Notes: generated by a model from the sequence alone, not told the origin. Numbered from the stretch's first letter, positions 1-12,214 are shown. The stretch is DNA of 64,000 nt from Trametes villosa (GCA_002964805.2 PUDQ02000004.1:124001-188000), one strand, 5' to 3'. Translations and numbers: made by a program.

Positions 1-250
1 GTCTCTTGTACAGAGGGGGCTTCGGAGCTGGGGCAGCGCGGGGAACGTCTTCTGGTCGTACTTCTCCAGCAGCGGCCACAGTGCCTGCCGCTGCGCCCGC
101 GCTTGCGGCTGGGGCGGGTACGTCGGTGGGGTCGGCGAAGGGGTTGACGGCGACGCCAGCGGGGGTCGTCCGAGCTATGCCACTTGGTGCGTGCGCGGCC
201 GTAGTGGTGTGCTCGTCATCCTCTGTGTCGGTGAAGGATTCAAAGAACAT
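1..250 (-). CDS. Unrecognised protein, N-terminal part, truncated by the window edge
   Basis: On the minus strand an ATG at 250-248 opens a frame that stays open to the window edge (about 83 codons). The product starts MFFESFTDTEDDEHTTT and then becomes rich in Ala and Pro, with the short motif NPFADP around residue 38. Acidic N-termini with NPFADP occur in trafficking proteins such as SCAMPs, but there is not enough sequence here to assign a family. The competing plus-strand frame is low-complexity and has no convincing start. The call rests on the clean ATG and coherent composition only. Confidence 0.4.
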   Translation of the reverse strand, partial: MFFESFTDTEDDEHTTTAAHAPSGIARTTPAGVAVNPFADPTDVPAPAASAGAAAGTVAAAGEVRPEDVPRAAPAPKPPLYKR

Positions 251-2059
251 GGTTAGTGTCGGTCACGAGAAATGATACCTCGCAACCCCAAGGATAACTA
301 GAAAGAACGTAGAGAAGGAACACGTCGAAGTGGGCCTTGAGGCTGCCAAGCTGTGTGCGCAGGGCGCGGAGAAACACTTTGCGCAGAGAGAGGGCGGGCG
401 GGAATTTGAGGCCCGCCCACGCGCTTTTGATCTCAACATCCCAGGAAAGCGACACGCGGGAAGCGGGGGCATTGCCCACGCTGGGCTTCGGGACGTCGCC
501 CGCCGAACCCGTCCATCCGTTCCTACGGGCGCCCCGCGCTGGCAGCGTCTGGCTCGGCCGCGCAGCGCTATTTGCGTCCGTCCACTGACCGCTGCTCGAC
601 GTGCCTCATGGAAGTGCATGCATCCGCTGATTTGCGCTCAGCCCCGCGGGCGTAGCTGCAGGAGAGGCAACGGCGCAGGAGCGACCGCCAGGCGGCCAAC
701 TGCCAGAACTGTGGTCGCTCGCATGGAGACGTCGAGAAGACATGGCAAAGAGGACACCCTTCTCGCCGGAGTCTCGAACGAGATGGACCGGCCGTATAAA
801 CAGCGCATTCCGCCGGAAGCTGGGAATGGGCCGTGCCATGATACGCGAGGGGGTGATGACAAACGGACCAACGGAGAACTCGACGCGGCCGGTCGTACAC
901 ACCAACGAAAGCATGAACGACGACCGCCATAACGCATCGTCAGGAAGGTAGGAATGCATCAAAGATGACCCGCAAGGGAGAAAGAATCCAGATTTGACGG
1001 GGGAGGATCACGTATACGTGCGAATCAAGGGGGAAGGAAGAGGAAAATACGGAACGAGTAGGACGCGTAACACGCGCCAAAATGAACGGCGACTCACCAG
1101 GACTCGTGAATGGGTTGCTCGCCACGTCTGCGGGCTGGCCAGAGGCCGCGAGAGCACCGTCTCGCCCGGGGTCCGCCATGGGGGATGTTGCGCCGCTTGG
1201 AGGGGCGTTGTGGGAGGAGCGGGGAGAGGCCGGTCGGCTGCAAAGTGCGCAGGGACGACATAAAATCTATGCGAGGGTTCTCATGACAGAACTTGGGATC
1301 AGCTTCACTCCTGCGCTTCGCGAGTCCACGCGGGTGCAGTCCGACCGTCCTCGCAACGCGCCCCGCGTGATCCAATGGGAACCACCCTTGCCTTTTACGG
1401 AATGCGTCTGTCTGGCGCGAGATCAATGAGGGTTGATGGCCCCCGCGCGATCTCGCGCGATCGATGCGGGGTAAAATGAAACATGCCTCTGGCAATTGGT
1501 TGTGAGCGCGGGGTGGAAACTTTGCGCGCGCGACCGACGCTAGCAGGTCAGACGAGCACCGGGGTGCTCCACAGGCACTGCAGGCGAAGGCGGGGACCGG
1601 GGGTTGTGCAGGATGGACGACCGAACAGGCCTAATCGAGCGGGGGAGTCCCCACACGTCAGGGTCATGCGAGCCTCGTGCCTCTTGCCCACGCCCGCGCC
1701 ACCCCGACAGAATGAGCCTAACGGTAGATTCAGAAGGCGACCGACGATCTCGCATGACGTCTTCACCGTCTTTTTATGCCCATGCGACCTCCCCTTCTGG
1801 CTTCTTCGCTGCGCCTCCGGGTCCGAACCTTCGGATGGACTCTGGTCCTACAAGGTGCGAGCGGAAAGCCGCTCTGTCGTCCGAAAGTCGGCAACCTTCA
1901 AAAGGAGGCTGTCAGCTCTACGTCGACACCTCATCTATCAGCAAATGTCACTGTGTGCACCTTCAGGGACCGGAACTTGACTGGCAGCGTACAATGACTT
2001 ATGCCGGCGAGACTTCGGCTTGCGGGAATCAAATGTGTTGTTTCGTGCACACCTAAACA
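251..2059. other. Intergenic stretch, no supported gene
   Basis: Several frames are open for 70-200 codons on both strands, as expected in GC-rich DNA. All give arginine/proline-rich products without domains, conserved motifs or consistent exon joins. I see no gene, RNA or repeat that I can defend. Confidence 0.45.
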
Positions 2060-3460
2060 ACTGACCAACCGATCGACCATGTACGCGGGCTTGCCGTGGT
2101 GTCCTCATCTACACCGTTCTTTAGCAATACGCCCAAGATCGTAAGGATGTTTGCATACCTAGGTTCCTTGCTCTTGCGCAGTGGGCGCGAACCAACCATC
2201 CCTGCCAAATTATCCATAGACTGGAAACCGATCCTGCATCCTGCGAGCACATGCATGGGCCCATCCACACCAGACGCTCAGGCGCCGAGGTGGCCAGCAT
2301 GCGGACGTCCATCCCCATGTCGCCCAAGACGTCGCCAGTAGCGCGAGGCCAGAAAAGATGCGGGCAACCGTCAGCACAAAGTCGGAAAAGCCGAAGCCAA
2401 GAAGGGTGGCAAAACAAAGACAGGATCGGGGCCGAGGAGCGGCGTATGTAAGGACCAGGAGATCTCCCGCCGGCGCCTGGGTCCAGAAGCACCAGTTGTA
2501 ACGAACGCCCTCCGAGCATGCGGGCGCGTACGAGTACGTAGACGCGCCGCTAGCGCCAGCGAGGCCCAAGATAGCTGCTGATACCAAGCATCGAGGAGAC
2601 GGCGCGTTCCGGTGTTCAGTACCCTCGTGGAGACCAAAGCGCAGGCGTGCGAGAGCGTGCAGTGAAGATGACGTTCGGCAGAAGCTTGACGAAGTCGAGA
2701 CAGCACCCGCTAGCCAGAAACAGATTACCTGGACGACGTCGGCTGCGACCGCCGGGAGAATGTCGAGGTTGTTTGTGATCCTCGCTGGCGGCGGAATATT
2801 TCCCTCCAAGGAGTCCAGTCCAAGGCGCGAACCGCAGCCACAGAGGCGAGCGGTTGGACGACTGTGCCGGACGGCTGACTCGGAAGCGGCGCGCACGCGG
2901 GAATGCAGAGCTTGTTTGCGGTGTACGCCGACGGCACGGACAAGTCGGGACTTCGAAGAGGCTTCGAGCAGTCGAACAGGTCGCATGCGGGTGCAGATCA
3001 AGGGAAGTGCCATACTGCCGATAGTCGAGCCACAGAGGCACGAGGGTCCGAGTACCCAGGACTAGAATAGCGGAGATGACGGTAGCGTAAGACGTGCGCA
3101 GACTGGGATAGTTGTGCATTTTGCTGAACCACGCACCCGGAGGTCGTCGAGATGACCGGTAGTCCAGCCCAGGTTGCAATATCGAGTCCCAGCCATCGTG
3201 CCGTAGCCCCAGCGCCAGAAAGCAGCTGTTGGCAGTTACGCCGTCGCGCCCGCCGCAGCCCCTCGGAGTCGCCGTGGTTCGTCGTTCCGGCCATCGCAAG
3301 CACCCAGCCAGAATCACGAGCGGCAGGAAGAACGAAGCACGCTCGCGTGTGAACGGTCGCACGGGAGCAATGTGGCGCACCGTCGCTGGAAGGGATGCAT
3401 GGAAACTAGAAGCTTTGACTGGGCGGAGCGCGCGCGTCGACGGAAAAATTGAAGCGGTCC
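2060..3460 (-). pseudogene. Possible degenerate multi-exon membrane-protein gene
   Basis: Minus-strand frames contain several hydrophobic stretches that could be membrane spans, for example around 3340-3290 (SFFLPLVILAG), 3100-3040 (YATVISAILVLG), 2770-2690 (AVAADVVQVICFWLAG) and 2400-2330. They lie in different frames with stops between them. Some short introns could join parts of them, but I could not build a full model or match a family. It may be a decayed copy of one of the many fungal multi-span membrane proteins, or chance hydrophobic stretches. Confidence 0.22.
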
Positions 3461-4618
3461 AATCCACAGTCTAGATGGTGGAGTTGCTATGGGGCAAACG
3501 CGTGTGGCGGGGGTAAAGTGGAAGGTGGGTTGGGGGTAGAGTGGAAGGTGGGTTGGGCGGAAAGCAGGCGGGAGTGGTATGGGTAACATGCTTGCATGGA
3601 TGCTTCGTCCAAGCCTACGAAATGCGACGGTAAGATCTGTGAGGACGGGACATTGAATTCTGTAAACTCACCACGGATGACATACCCCCGGCCGTCAGCT
3701 TGCCTCCTCCCGCGCCCTTCCTCCACGCCACCCCGGACTGCAGCCGACGTACCCTCCACGCTCATTTACAGAACAGTCATGGGTGCAGTCCGCCCACGCG
3801 AAGTGACGGAGGTGGCGGCCGAACCAACCCAACCCAACGGAGAACTCACCGTGTCCAGATAGAGAACCGTCGAAAGCGGGTGCAGACGCAGCGCAGCAGA
3901 GTTCCCATTACGCAGGCCGTCCAGAAATACGCCTGAGGAAATCTACACGAAGTGGGCAGAGATGGCAGGCGCACCAAGGGGCGCTGCTATATACATACCC
4001 GCAGATACGTTCGTTGCGTGTTTTTTCCTCTCAGATACCGAGATGGCTCGGGAGCTGTGTCCGCATGGATATCGACCACCTCGACATCCGGGCGCGAGAT
4101 ACGCGCTGAGGTCGGGGTGGCTCGGATGATGCGCAACGGCGGGATGGGGGAAAATCACAAGCCAGGACACGGCCGGGGAGCGGGACCGGTAATTTCGACG
4201 GGAGCGTGATACGGATACAGGGTGAATACATCAAGACATGGGTCTTCGGTGAGCTTCTGGTTATACTTTGAACTTACAGACGCGAGCAGTCGGCGCGGAA
4301 GGGATAGATGACGAGAAGGAAAGCCGACGTAGCCGATAATGCAAGAATATGGACCAGGAGGTGTTGTGCGAGGCTGGGGACTCCGAGCGGAGCATTGGTC
4401 GAGTGAGCGCTGAGCTTGATTCGAGGTCCGGTAGCCGGCCATGACGAGGAGAGCGAAAACATGTGCCAAGTTCGGAGTTCCAGTGGGAGAGCGTGGTGTG
4501 ATTGATGTCTCGGTTGCTGCAGTGAACACGAGCCTCAGCGAATTTGACAGCAGGCTTCGCGCGCGGTAGCAGTAACCGGAACAGCGGACGCTCGGAGATC
4601 GTTCGAGGGTGCGTTCCG
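3461..4618. other. Intergenic stretch, no supported gene
   Basis: No frame here shows a recognisable domain or a plausible splice structure. The part nearest 4618 is probably the 3' UTR of the TSR3 gene. A short direct repeat at 3517-3557 is listed separately. Confidence 0.45.
3517..3557. repeat. Short direct repeat, two 18-bp copies
   Basis: The sequence AGTGGAAGGTGGGTTGGG occurs at 3517-3534 and again at 3540-3557, a period of 23 bp, in a G-rich strand. It is a local duplication with no obvious function. Confidence 0.8.
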
Positions 4619-6130
4619 TCATTGAGCCCCTTCAGCGCCTTCGTCTTCAGACTCGTCCTCCTCTTCGCTCGAGCTTTCGGGTGCGTGGTGGTGGTTTGGA
4701 TTCGGGACGAGCAGGTCTTCGCCGTCAGCCCCATCGGTGGCGCCTGCGGGAGTGTATCAGCCAATGTATTCGACACAACCATGTTTTTCGAGTAAGAGTT
4801 TTGTCGACGCATGCATATCAAGGATTCTTGCTTAAAGGCCCGGGTATATACGTCTATCAACCGTGACTGTAAAACCGGAGCGGTGGGAAACACATGTCAT
4901 AACTACAGATATCATGAGAGTCGGAAGCATATCGTCGAACGTGCGTACAAAGCTGGACTGGCAATCTCGGGGAATCACGATATAGAACGAGCTCACCTGT
5001 ATGCCTCCTCGAGTCGTCGTAGCTCTTCTCCAGCTCAGCGAGAATCTCCTCTTGCATGGCTGTTACGGCTTCTGCATTCTCGCACGTCTTGTACCGGTCC
5101 AATAGGTGCCTATATGCACGAAGGGAACTCTGGTTAGCGGCGATTCTGGTCAATCTACTGGCGCTCAACACGTCAAAGAGCCGTAGCCCATGGAGGGTAC
5201 AGAGACGCGGAAGCTGATTCATTGCCAGTTGAAGTACGTACTTGTTCACTTCGTGGAACGAGTGGCCCCATCCGAATCCGCTGAGCAACCGCTCCGCATA
5301 CGAGTCGTACCCCGTGATGTAGAACGCAGCGGCCAGAGCCTCTACGCAGTTCAGCCTCCAAGGTTTTCCGTAGTTGACGGGGTTTGTGGCGACGAGGTAT
5401 GGCACTACAAACAGATCATTGTGAGTGGCGCAACTTGAGTATATGCGGGCCACACCTACAGAGGCGTTCATTTGGGCTCGCGATCTTGTTGAAGGGGACC
5501 TCATCGAGCCTCGCCCACGAGCACTCAACGACCGCTAGTCCGCTCTGTGCGACAATGTCGCGATCTGCGGGGCTCACGGGTAACGTCCCTTTTGGTCTGC
5601 ATCACGTTCCAACATTCCACACAGTTTCTTAGTATTCAAGGCACATGGAGGAGTGTTTTCTTGAGATGCTCACGAGATCACTACACCGCGAAACCTCTGC
5701 CCGATTCGCAGATCCTGGATGAGGCCTTGGCGCGCAAGCTTCTTTCCTGAGCAGCGGCGAGGGTCACAATGGTCGAAGTCCTGAAGGAAGAGTTAACGAG
5801 AGGGCACAGACGATCCAGGCTGTTGTGAGGACCTACCCACATCGCGACTGGCACCTCGATGTTTACCTTCTCCTCAGCCTCTAGCCTCCGCCACCCGCAT
5901 CAGCTCGCTCATCTTCCCCTCACGCAGAGCAACAACGAACCAGAATCGCTCCCACTACCCTCCCCGCTCTCATCATCGTTGTCCACCGCGCTTTCTGGTC
6001 GCTCCTCACCGCCGAGAGCGGAAGATGGTCGCGGGTCTTCGTACCGGCGCTGCCCTCGTCCCCTTTGTGCATGCCCGCCCCCTCGCAGAGCAGCACGGCC
6101 GCCACGCTTTCCTCGTGCAGGCTTGACCAT
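4619..6130 (-). CDS. TSR3: TSR3, 18S rRNA aminocarboxypropyltransferase
   Basis: Tsr3 transfers the 3-amino-3-carboxypropyl group of S-adenosylmethionine to the hypermodified pseudouridine of 18S rRNA, late in cytoplasmic 40S maturation. The start is ATG at 6130 and the stop is at 4621-4619, with introns in between. In order: a basic then acidic low-complexity N-terminus; the RLI-like N-terminal domain ([17 protein letters not shown]... then [20 protein letters not shown]); the segment [20 protein letters not shown]; the core [13 protein letters not shown] followed by [14 protein letters not shown] and [15 protein letters not shown]; and an acidic Ser/Glu/Asp-rich C-terminal exon. These blocks are diagnostic of the family. 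It is divergently arranged with the mL41 gene 193 bp away. I see no damage. Confidence 0.93.
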
Positions 6131-6323
6131 TGATTCAATATTGCAAACCAGAGATGATAGCTAGCAGAGTGTATTGAGATTGCAGTGGGGAGAGCGCGGA
6201 GAGACAAGAGCTGCGGGCCTGCGGCAAAGATCCACGCCCTCTAGATGGGCGCCTATGTGTTAGAGCCGCCGAGACAGACGCCCATTTCACTTTGCACTCA
6301 ACGCCGACGACCACTACACCAAA
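6131..6323. promoter_or_regulatory. Shared divergent promoter region of TSR3 and mL41
   Basis: The 193 bp between the two divergent start codons must hold both promoters and both 5' leaders. No strong TATA box is visible. Both genes serve ribosomes (cytoplasmic 40S maturation and the mitochondrial large subunit), so co-regulation is plausible but inferred only from position. Confidence 0.4.
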
Positions 6324-6882
6324 ATGCACCCGACGCTGGCATGTCTGTCGAAGGCCTCTCGGCGGGCACTCACGCCGAAGCGTGGTAACAAGGACTTCTA
6401 CAAGGGTTAGTCTTACGCGGGTTGAGAAGGCGCGACTGCTGACTAGAGACTCGTATAGGCACGCGGCAGGCATTCGTCCCTGGTGGCCACCGCACAGGCG
6501 CGCCCGGAAAGCACGTCGTCCGAGGGAAGGCGAAGTACCGCCTGGTGGATGAGCAGGTCAGGGTATACGTGGCGCCGCCCATTGAGGAGATCGAGAACTC
6601 TTTGGTACGTTGACTGTGCTCTCATTCCGGTCCGCGGCTCAAAGTAACTCCCGCACTTGCAAATCCCAAACATCCTCTTGAACCGCGAAACATCATCTTA
6701 CTCAGCTCAAAGCCTACGTCTCCACCACCGTCCCCGTCGACCGGAGTTTCACGAAGGAGCTATACGGCAAGCTCCCGCGCGGTGGCCTCACACCCGAGCA
6801 CTACTTCAAGATCGCCCCTCGTCTCGAACCCGCAGAAATCGAGGCGCCCCAGGCAGAGACTATCGCGCAACCCCAGCAATAG
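6324..6882 (+). CDS. MRPL27: Mitochondrial large-subunit ribosomal protein mL41 (fungal MRPL27)
   Basis: This is a structural protein of the mitochondrial 54S subunit. The ATG at 6324 starts MHPTLACLSKASRRALTPKR, a basic N-terminus suited to mitochondrial import. After a short intron (donor after ...GNKDFYKG, about 6404-6458) come the conserved family blocks TRQAFVPGGHRTGAPGKH, VVRGKAKYRLVDEQVRVYVA and PPIEEIENS. A second intron (about 6604-6708) precedes LKAYVSTTVPVDRSFTKEL and LPRGGLTPEHYFK. The stop is at 6880-6882. The length of about 130 residues fits the family. It is divergent from TSR3. Confidence 0.9.
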
Positions 6883-7252
6883 ATTGATGTCGACGTGTTT
6901 GTCCCGATACTGGAGTGTTTCCCGGACCCCACCTATGCTATCTATACCTAATGCAACATAATGCTGTCCCCGCTCAGGGGGTGTGCTATGGTTGAGCCAG
7001 AACGACATACGTGCTCTGCAATGGTGCATTGCATAGTTGCGAGCGATGGCCCGTTACACACTCGCCTGAATTGCTTGTCTAAAGTCGGGTACATCAACGC
7101 CTCCCCGTAGTATGTTTCGTGCCTAGGCGGTCCGGCCGCTCCGCACGCGGACGACGCAAATGTGCCGCCGAACTTTGCCGGCCATCCTCTTTCATCTTGT
7201 GCTACCACGACGAGCCACTCGCTGCGTCTTTATACCGGCAAACCCCTACGAA

Positions 7253-9491
7253 ATGCAGCTCACGTCGCTTCCGCCCGAGCTGCTCATCAGCGTCTTGCTC
7301 GAGCTCGATTTACAGAGTCTGATCAGATGCCGCCAGGTGAGTTAGAGTTTACCTACATTGCAGGCGTCGCGCCCACACGCAGCACGGACATTCGCAGGTA
7401 TGCAGCCTTCTCCGGGAACTCACGGACCAGGACGTGCGCACGCAGTACAAGATCGAGCTCGCCGCCGCGGGCATGGAGGACGGGCCCCCAAGCACGCTCA
7501 CCTCCGCGGAGCGTCTGCGCATACTCAAGACCCGCCAGGAGGCATGGGACAACCTCGCGTGGACGTCGCGCGACGAGATACCCATGCAGCAGGGCGGCGT
7601 CTGGGAGCTGTATGGGGGCGTGCTGGCGCAGGGGGAGGGCACGCGCACACTCACGTTCAAGCAGCTGCCCTCGGCCATCCGCGGGATCGAGGACCGGGAG
7701 TGGCGCATCGAGGACGTGGGCGTGAACATTCGCGACTTTGGGATGGACCCGGCGCAGGACTTGTTGATTGTCATTGAAAATCGGGTGGAACGGTGAGTTC
7801 TGATTTCGTGCGCGAGCTCCCCAAGGCGTCCGCCCGCTACTCGCACTGCGCCGCCCCCCTTCCGCCGCCACGCCCCGCTGGTGACACGCTTCAGTGCATC
7901 GCTTGAACGACCCAGCAGCCAGTCAGGCTAGCGCGGGGCGGGCATGCCATGCCCTTGGAACCTATGAGGTCCGGCAAGGGCAGTCAGGCATGTATAACGA
8001 GCAGATGCGCATATCGCGCGCACGTCGGTGTCGAAGCGGGCAAAGCGAACAGCGCTTGGCGCGTATAGAAATCGTGACGCATCTATTTTACCTGCTAGTG
8101 ACCAAGCGGCCTGCTCCATATGTTCTGCAGAACATATTCCGCCGAGCGCCTGGTCCAGCGTACAGGACTCTCTGGTGACCACGCGGTGCGGGCGAGTGTG
8201 GCGGGCGGAGCAATGGTACACATTGTAGTGGAATGTACTTACGTTCTCTATAGGGCCGGAATGGCGTGCTGTGTGCATCTCAAGTCTTTGGCGACCGGCG
8301 AGCCTCATCCGGCGGCACCCCGCCCTGCCGTGTTAACGCACATACCACAAAGGGGCCGATATTCGTACACTATACAAGTCTGTGACGAACATGTCGCGAT
8401 ACTCATGACAAGTGGAGATGAAGATCACTCCGAGCTGCTCATGTGGAACTGGAAGACAGGCACGCGTCGATTGGTTCGTGTACTTTCTTTTCACTGGTAA
8501 TATCTAGCTGAGCGCTCTTCTAGTATCTCACCGGCTCCGACCTCTCGTCCTTCGCGTTCCTCACACCAAGGTACATGCTCCTGACCTCGCTCCCTACAAT
8601 GGAGCTGGATGACAACAACGTCTTCCACGGCGACGACCCGCGTCTGCTCGTGATCGACCTCGAGCGCATGTCCGATCGCCACGAGATAGACTTCGGCGAC
8701 CTCGACTACCTCTGCGCGTTCCACTACCCGCCGCTCGCGGACAACTTCGCGACCATCTCGATGTCCATCCGGTCCGACCCCGCGCCGAACTGGAAGCCCG
8801 CGCCGTCGCTCCGCGTCCCCTTCCACGTCGCGCGCGAAGACCGGCTCTTCGTGATCACGCTCTGGGTCGTCGAGGGCAACATGCACATCATGCCCTTCAT
8901 CTCGCTCGTCCCCTCCACGACCTTCCTCGCGAGCATAGCCAGCATCGCCCCGGGCGAGACCGGGCGCGTGTTCGAGTGGTCCGAGTGGGGGCCCGCGGGC
9001 ACGCGCCTGATCCCCGCGCCGCCGACGCACACGTCCGTGTGGGTGTGCTACGTGTACGGGATGACGTTCGCGATGTCCGTGCGGCAGGGCTTCCAGCGCG
9101 CGATCTGCGCGCTCGACTTCAACCCGCGCAGCGTGGGGCGCGTGCGCGCGCGCGAGGAGCGCGAGGCGGAGGCACTGCGCGGGGCGAGCGCGGAGGAGCA
9201 CGCGGCGGCCATCCTCAGGCGAACCGCGATGTCGGTCACGGACGAGCAGGTGTTCCGCCCGGCGAACATCTTCCGCGAGGAGGTGCGGACGTCTCTGCCG
9301 CATGTCGTGCGCAAGACGAAGCCGTTTGGCGCGGAGGGCGAGGGGCACTTTGACGCGGTCATGATCAGCGAGGACTCGCTCGTGATGGTCTCGAGTGTGA
9401 GTCGCGCCCGCTTGTGGTTCCGTATGTGACTTTGCTCACGGGTCCTCGACAGCAATCGCACATCCGGAAGTATCGCATCTTCACGTTTTAA
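7253..9491 (+). CDS. F-box domain protein of a basidiomycete-expanded type
   Basis: The ATG at 7253 opens directly into an F-box (MQLTSLPPELLISVLLELDL then QSLIRCRQ), the module that binds Skp1 in SCF ubiquitin ligases. Downstream exons carry a long C-terminal region of unknown fold: VCSLLRELTDQDVRTQYKIE, RLRILKTRQEAWDNLAW, DPAQDLLIVIENRVE, HLKSLATGEPHPAA, ELLMWNWKTG, RLLVIDLERM and the final QSHIRKYRIFTF before the stop at 9489-9491. This layout, with a repeated strand-like pattern and the motif SLATGEPHPAA, is common in Agaricomycete F-box proteins, which are probably substrate adaptors. The interval 7797-8250 has no clear long coding frame and must contain one or more introns. Substrate unknown. 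Confidence 0.82.
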
Positions 9492-9821
9492 GCGTGTCGC
9501 ATTGAGCAGGGATAGGAGCAGGGCGTTCTTGCGCTCATCGGCTTTGTATGAACTAACGCGGACCAGGAAGAGTAGAAGACAGCAAACGGTAAAAATGAAT
9601 AGAAGTCACTACGAGCTTGTGCAGTCGACCGTATCAACGTCAGGCCGAGGACAACACACCGCATCGCACCTGAGAGTATAGGTGACGAGAGTGCACAGTG
9701 CGCGGTGCTTTGTAGTAAGTGACACGGCGTTTAATAATCCAAATATGATAACATCACGGTCTGTACTCGTACAACTCGTCCTGAAGAGTCCATAGGAAGC
9801 GGCACACGAAAAAAACCACAC

Positions 9822-10603
9822 TCAATCATTCTTCTTGTCTCCCCTCGCGCGCCCTGACCTGTCCTGCAGTTCAACGCCCTCACTCTCCCCGACTGGCGGC
9901 AGCGGCTCGCCTTCGGGCTGCAAGTCGACGCCCTTACCACCCTCCCCATCGCGCACAGCCCAGAATCCCAGCAGGCCGAACACTTTCGCGTTCACCTTGC
10001 ACGTCAACGTCGCGACCTTGTGGCCGAGACGGATGAGGGGCGCGAGCGGGGGTACAATGAGCGCCGCGAGGTCGTCTGGGTGGTAGAAGTCCTCATGCGC
10101 GGCGATGACATACACCGTCTTGGTCGGGTCTGTCGGCGACGGCTCAGGGCGGAGGGTGAGGTGTACGAGTAGCCTGCGACGTCGTCCTTCAGCTGCAATA
10201 TTGCACAAACAGGAGAGGTGAGGCGTACCTTGCAGGCGCAGGTTTGAGCGGCGACCAGCGGATATGGAACGTCTGGGTGACGTCGAGGTACGCGGTATGT
10301 TTCTCCGCGTCGTATGTTACGGAGTTCACGCCGACCCGGATTGTGGGCGACATTACGCGGTACCATTGTAGAATCGAGAGGATGGCGTCGCGCGAGTTCG
10401 GCCCTGACGGGACCGCGCAGAGGGGATGCCTGAAGGAAACGTCTGGCGCGTAGTACCTAGCAAGAACCCCGTTAAGTGGGCGCGCCCACTGTAGGCGAAG
10501 CTAGGCATACGCACTTTAACACGGACTCTTTCTGAATCTCTGGGTTGATAGCGGCGGTGACCAGAGCCGCAACATTCGCGATCTCCTTCGCGGGGTCCTC
10601 CAT
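9822..10603 (-). CDS. SigF-like, NTF2-fold domain protein
   Basis: The start is ATG at 10603 (MEDPAKEIANVAALVTAAIN) and the stop is at 9824-9822, with at least two short introns. The readable blocks are YYAPDVSFRHPLCAVPSG, AILSILQWYRVMSPTIRVGV, YDAEKHTAYLDVTQTFHIRW, LLVHLTLRP, VYVIAAHEDFYHPDDLAALI and VPPLAPLIRLGHKVATLTCK, followed by NAKVFGLLGFW and a charged tail. These match the basidiomycete proteins described as SigF-like NTF2-like domain proteins. The NTF2-like fold is a small cone-shaped domain used for ligand binding or enzymatic roles. The biological role is not established, and the name is historical and does not imply a sigma factor. Confidence 0.8.
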
Positions 10604-11561
10604 GGTTCCGCAACGTCCGATAGTTGTTGGGCTACGAGTGTTGTGGTGATTGAAGACGGGGAACGTCCTGTCGTCGTTGTGGTTGCGGTCGTAAGTACTT
10701 GTACTTCTCGGAGGAAAATTCGTTGGCAATGCGAATATATACCCCCGAGAGCGCGCTCCTGGAGTGCGCCTGTGATTGTTGCGCGGGCGCGTCGCGCCAT
10801 GACGTCATTGCGTCATCGTCTACTCAACGCCGCCATGTGGCGAGTACTTAAGCGAAGTGGCGCCCGCGCGAGACTCTTCACCACCTCTGAAGTTCCGAAC
10901 GCAGAAAGGTGCGCATTGAATGACTTAAGTTAGGAACAATCTCGTGTTTTCGTAGAAATACAGTTGGATTCAAGTGGGTTATGGGGTACAGCGATTCGGA
11001 GAAATAGAAGTACAGAGTAACGAGTGAAGGTGGTAAGCAAATATAAGGAGAGGTCGTGTTGTAACAGCTATGCAAGGAAGCTATGGTTTATAGAGATGCG
11101 TAGAGGGAGAGGGAAGTAGCTACGCTAATTGAGCTAGGACTACAGAAGGACGCACGAAGCACTGGTAAGGATGATGGGTATCAGGAGTACAGATACAGCG
11201 GATTGGCGGAAACCGGAGAAGAGGCGTAATCCAAGAAAAAGAAGGTCGTCAAAGGGGCTTGCACTGCAACCGTTGTGGTATCCGGGTGGCGCGCGCGACC
11301 CCAGGGGAGAGGCGATAAATACCAAGAAATGGACGGAGACCTCGGGACAGATCGGCGTGACCGCGGCAGGAGCGGAGGTCGGGTGCCCATGAGAGAATTA
11401 ATCAAGAGTGTCGAAATGGAGTAGAGGGTATAGCGCGCCGCAAAGGGAGCGACGAAGGCGGGCGGGTATCGCGAGATTCGGAGGGTGTCGGTCAAGAAGC
11501 GGGTCGGGGTATCACGATGAACGCGTCGGGGGTGCGGGATGAGGGCTCGAGCGCGTCGCGC
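10604..11561. other. Intergenic stretch, no supported gene
   Basis: The part nearest 10604 is the promoter of the SigF-like gene and includes the AT-rich stretch GCGAATATATACC at about 10730, a candidate TATA element. The rest holds only short frames without recognisable features. Confidence 0.4.
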
Positions 11562-11825
11562 TTAACTGAGCCAGTCCATCTCCAGCTTCCCGCCAGAGCC
11601 ACGGGCGTGCGAGGGCGCAGGCGACGGGACAGACCCGGGGCCTGTAAAGGAGCGTTCAGCGACTGCGCGGTGCGGGGCGGTGGACAGCGGGCGAGGCTCA
11701 CCGAAGTGGAAGGCTTCCGACGCGATAGTAGCAGGCGCAGGCGAGGCCTGCGGGATGGGCCCGGCGCACGCGGAGAGCGCGAGGGCGAGGACGAAGGCGA
11801 GCGAGGCCAAGGCGAAGCGAGGCAT
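11562..11825 (-). CDS. Small secreted protein, 87 residues
   Basis: A single-exon frame from ATG 11825 to the stop at 11562 begins MPRFALASLAFVLALALSAC, a typical signal peptide (short basic n-region, long hydrophobic core, small residues before a likely cut near Ala-21). The mature part of about 65 residues is rich in Ala, Pro and Ser and has no further cysteines, so it is not a disulfide-knotted effector type. I recognise no family. The frame could also be the first exon of a longer spliced gene. Confidence 0.5.
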   Translation of the reverse strand: MPRFALASLAFVLALALSACAGPIPQASPAPATIASEAFHFGEPRPLSTAPHRAVAERSFTGPGSVPSPAPSHARGSGGKLEMDWLS

Positions 11826-12214
11826 GATGGTAATGGTGGAGGAGATTGTCGGGGGATGAGTGCGGGTGATTCTCTTGCCTTGTGAGAGCTGCGTCTAGCA
11901 AGCTACTATGAGACTGCGGAGGTGTGAGGACGAGAGAGTGCTGCTGTGAGAACGAGAGGAGAGGATGCTAAGCGAATTTGAGTGAGCAAGCCCCGCTCTC
12001 CCTCCCCTTCGTTATATACGATCTCGCGCGCAAACGGATCGCGCCGCTGCGGCCGCGCAAGCAGGCAGAGCCTCGCGACGACGGCAGCTCCTCGACTCAC
12101 GATGACGCGGACAGGCGAACTGCAATGACTCGCCTATCCGGCTATGCAGCAATGTAACACACCCGCGGACGCGGGCCGCAAGGAGCGGGGGTGGGGTGGC
12201 ACGGAACACGCCTC

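Noticed and set aside
330..932. 200-codon plus-strand frame
   Set aside because: Arg/Pro/Ala-rich with no domain; a competing frame of similar length exists on the other strand, so it is likely chance.
8491..9348. Long minus-strand open frame (285 codons)
   Set aside because: It is antisense to the F-box gene, made of repeated Arg/His/Glu/Ala, and arises from GC-rich codons of the real plus-strand exon.
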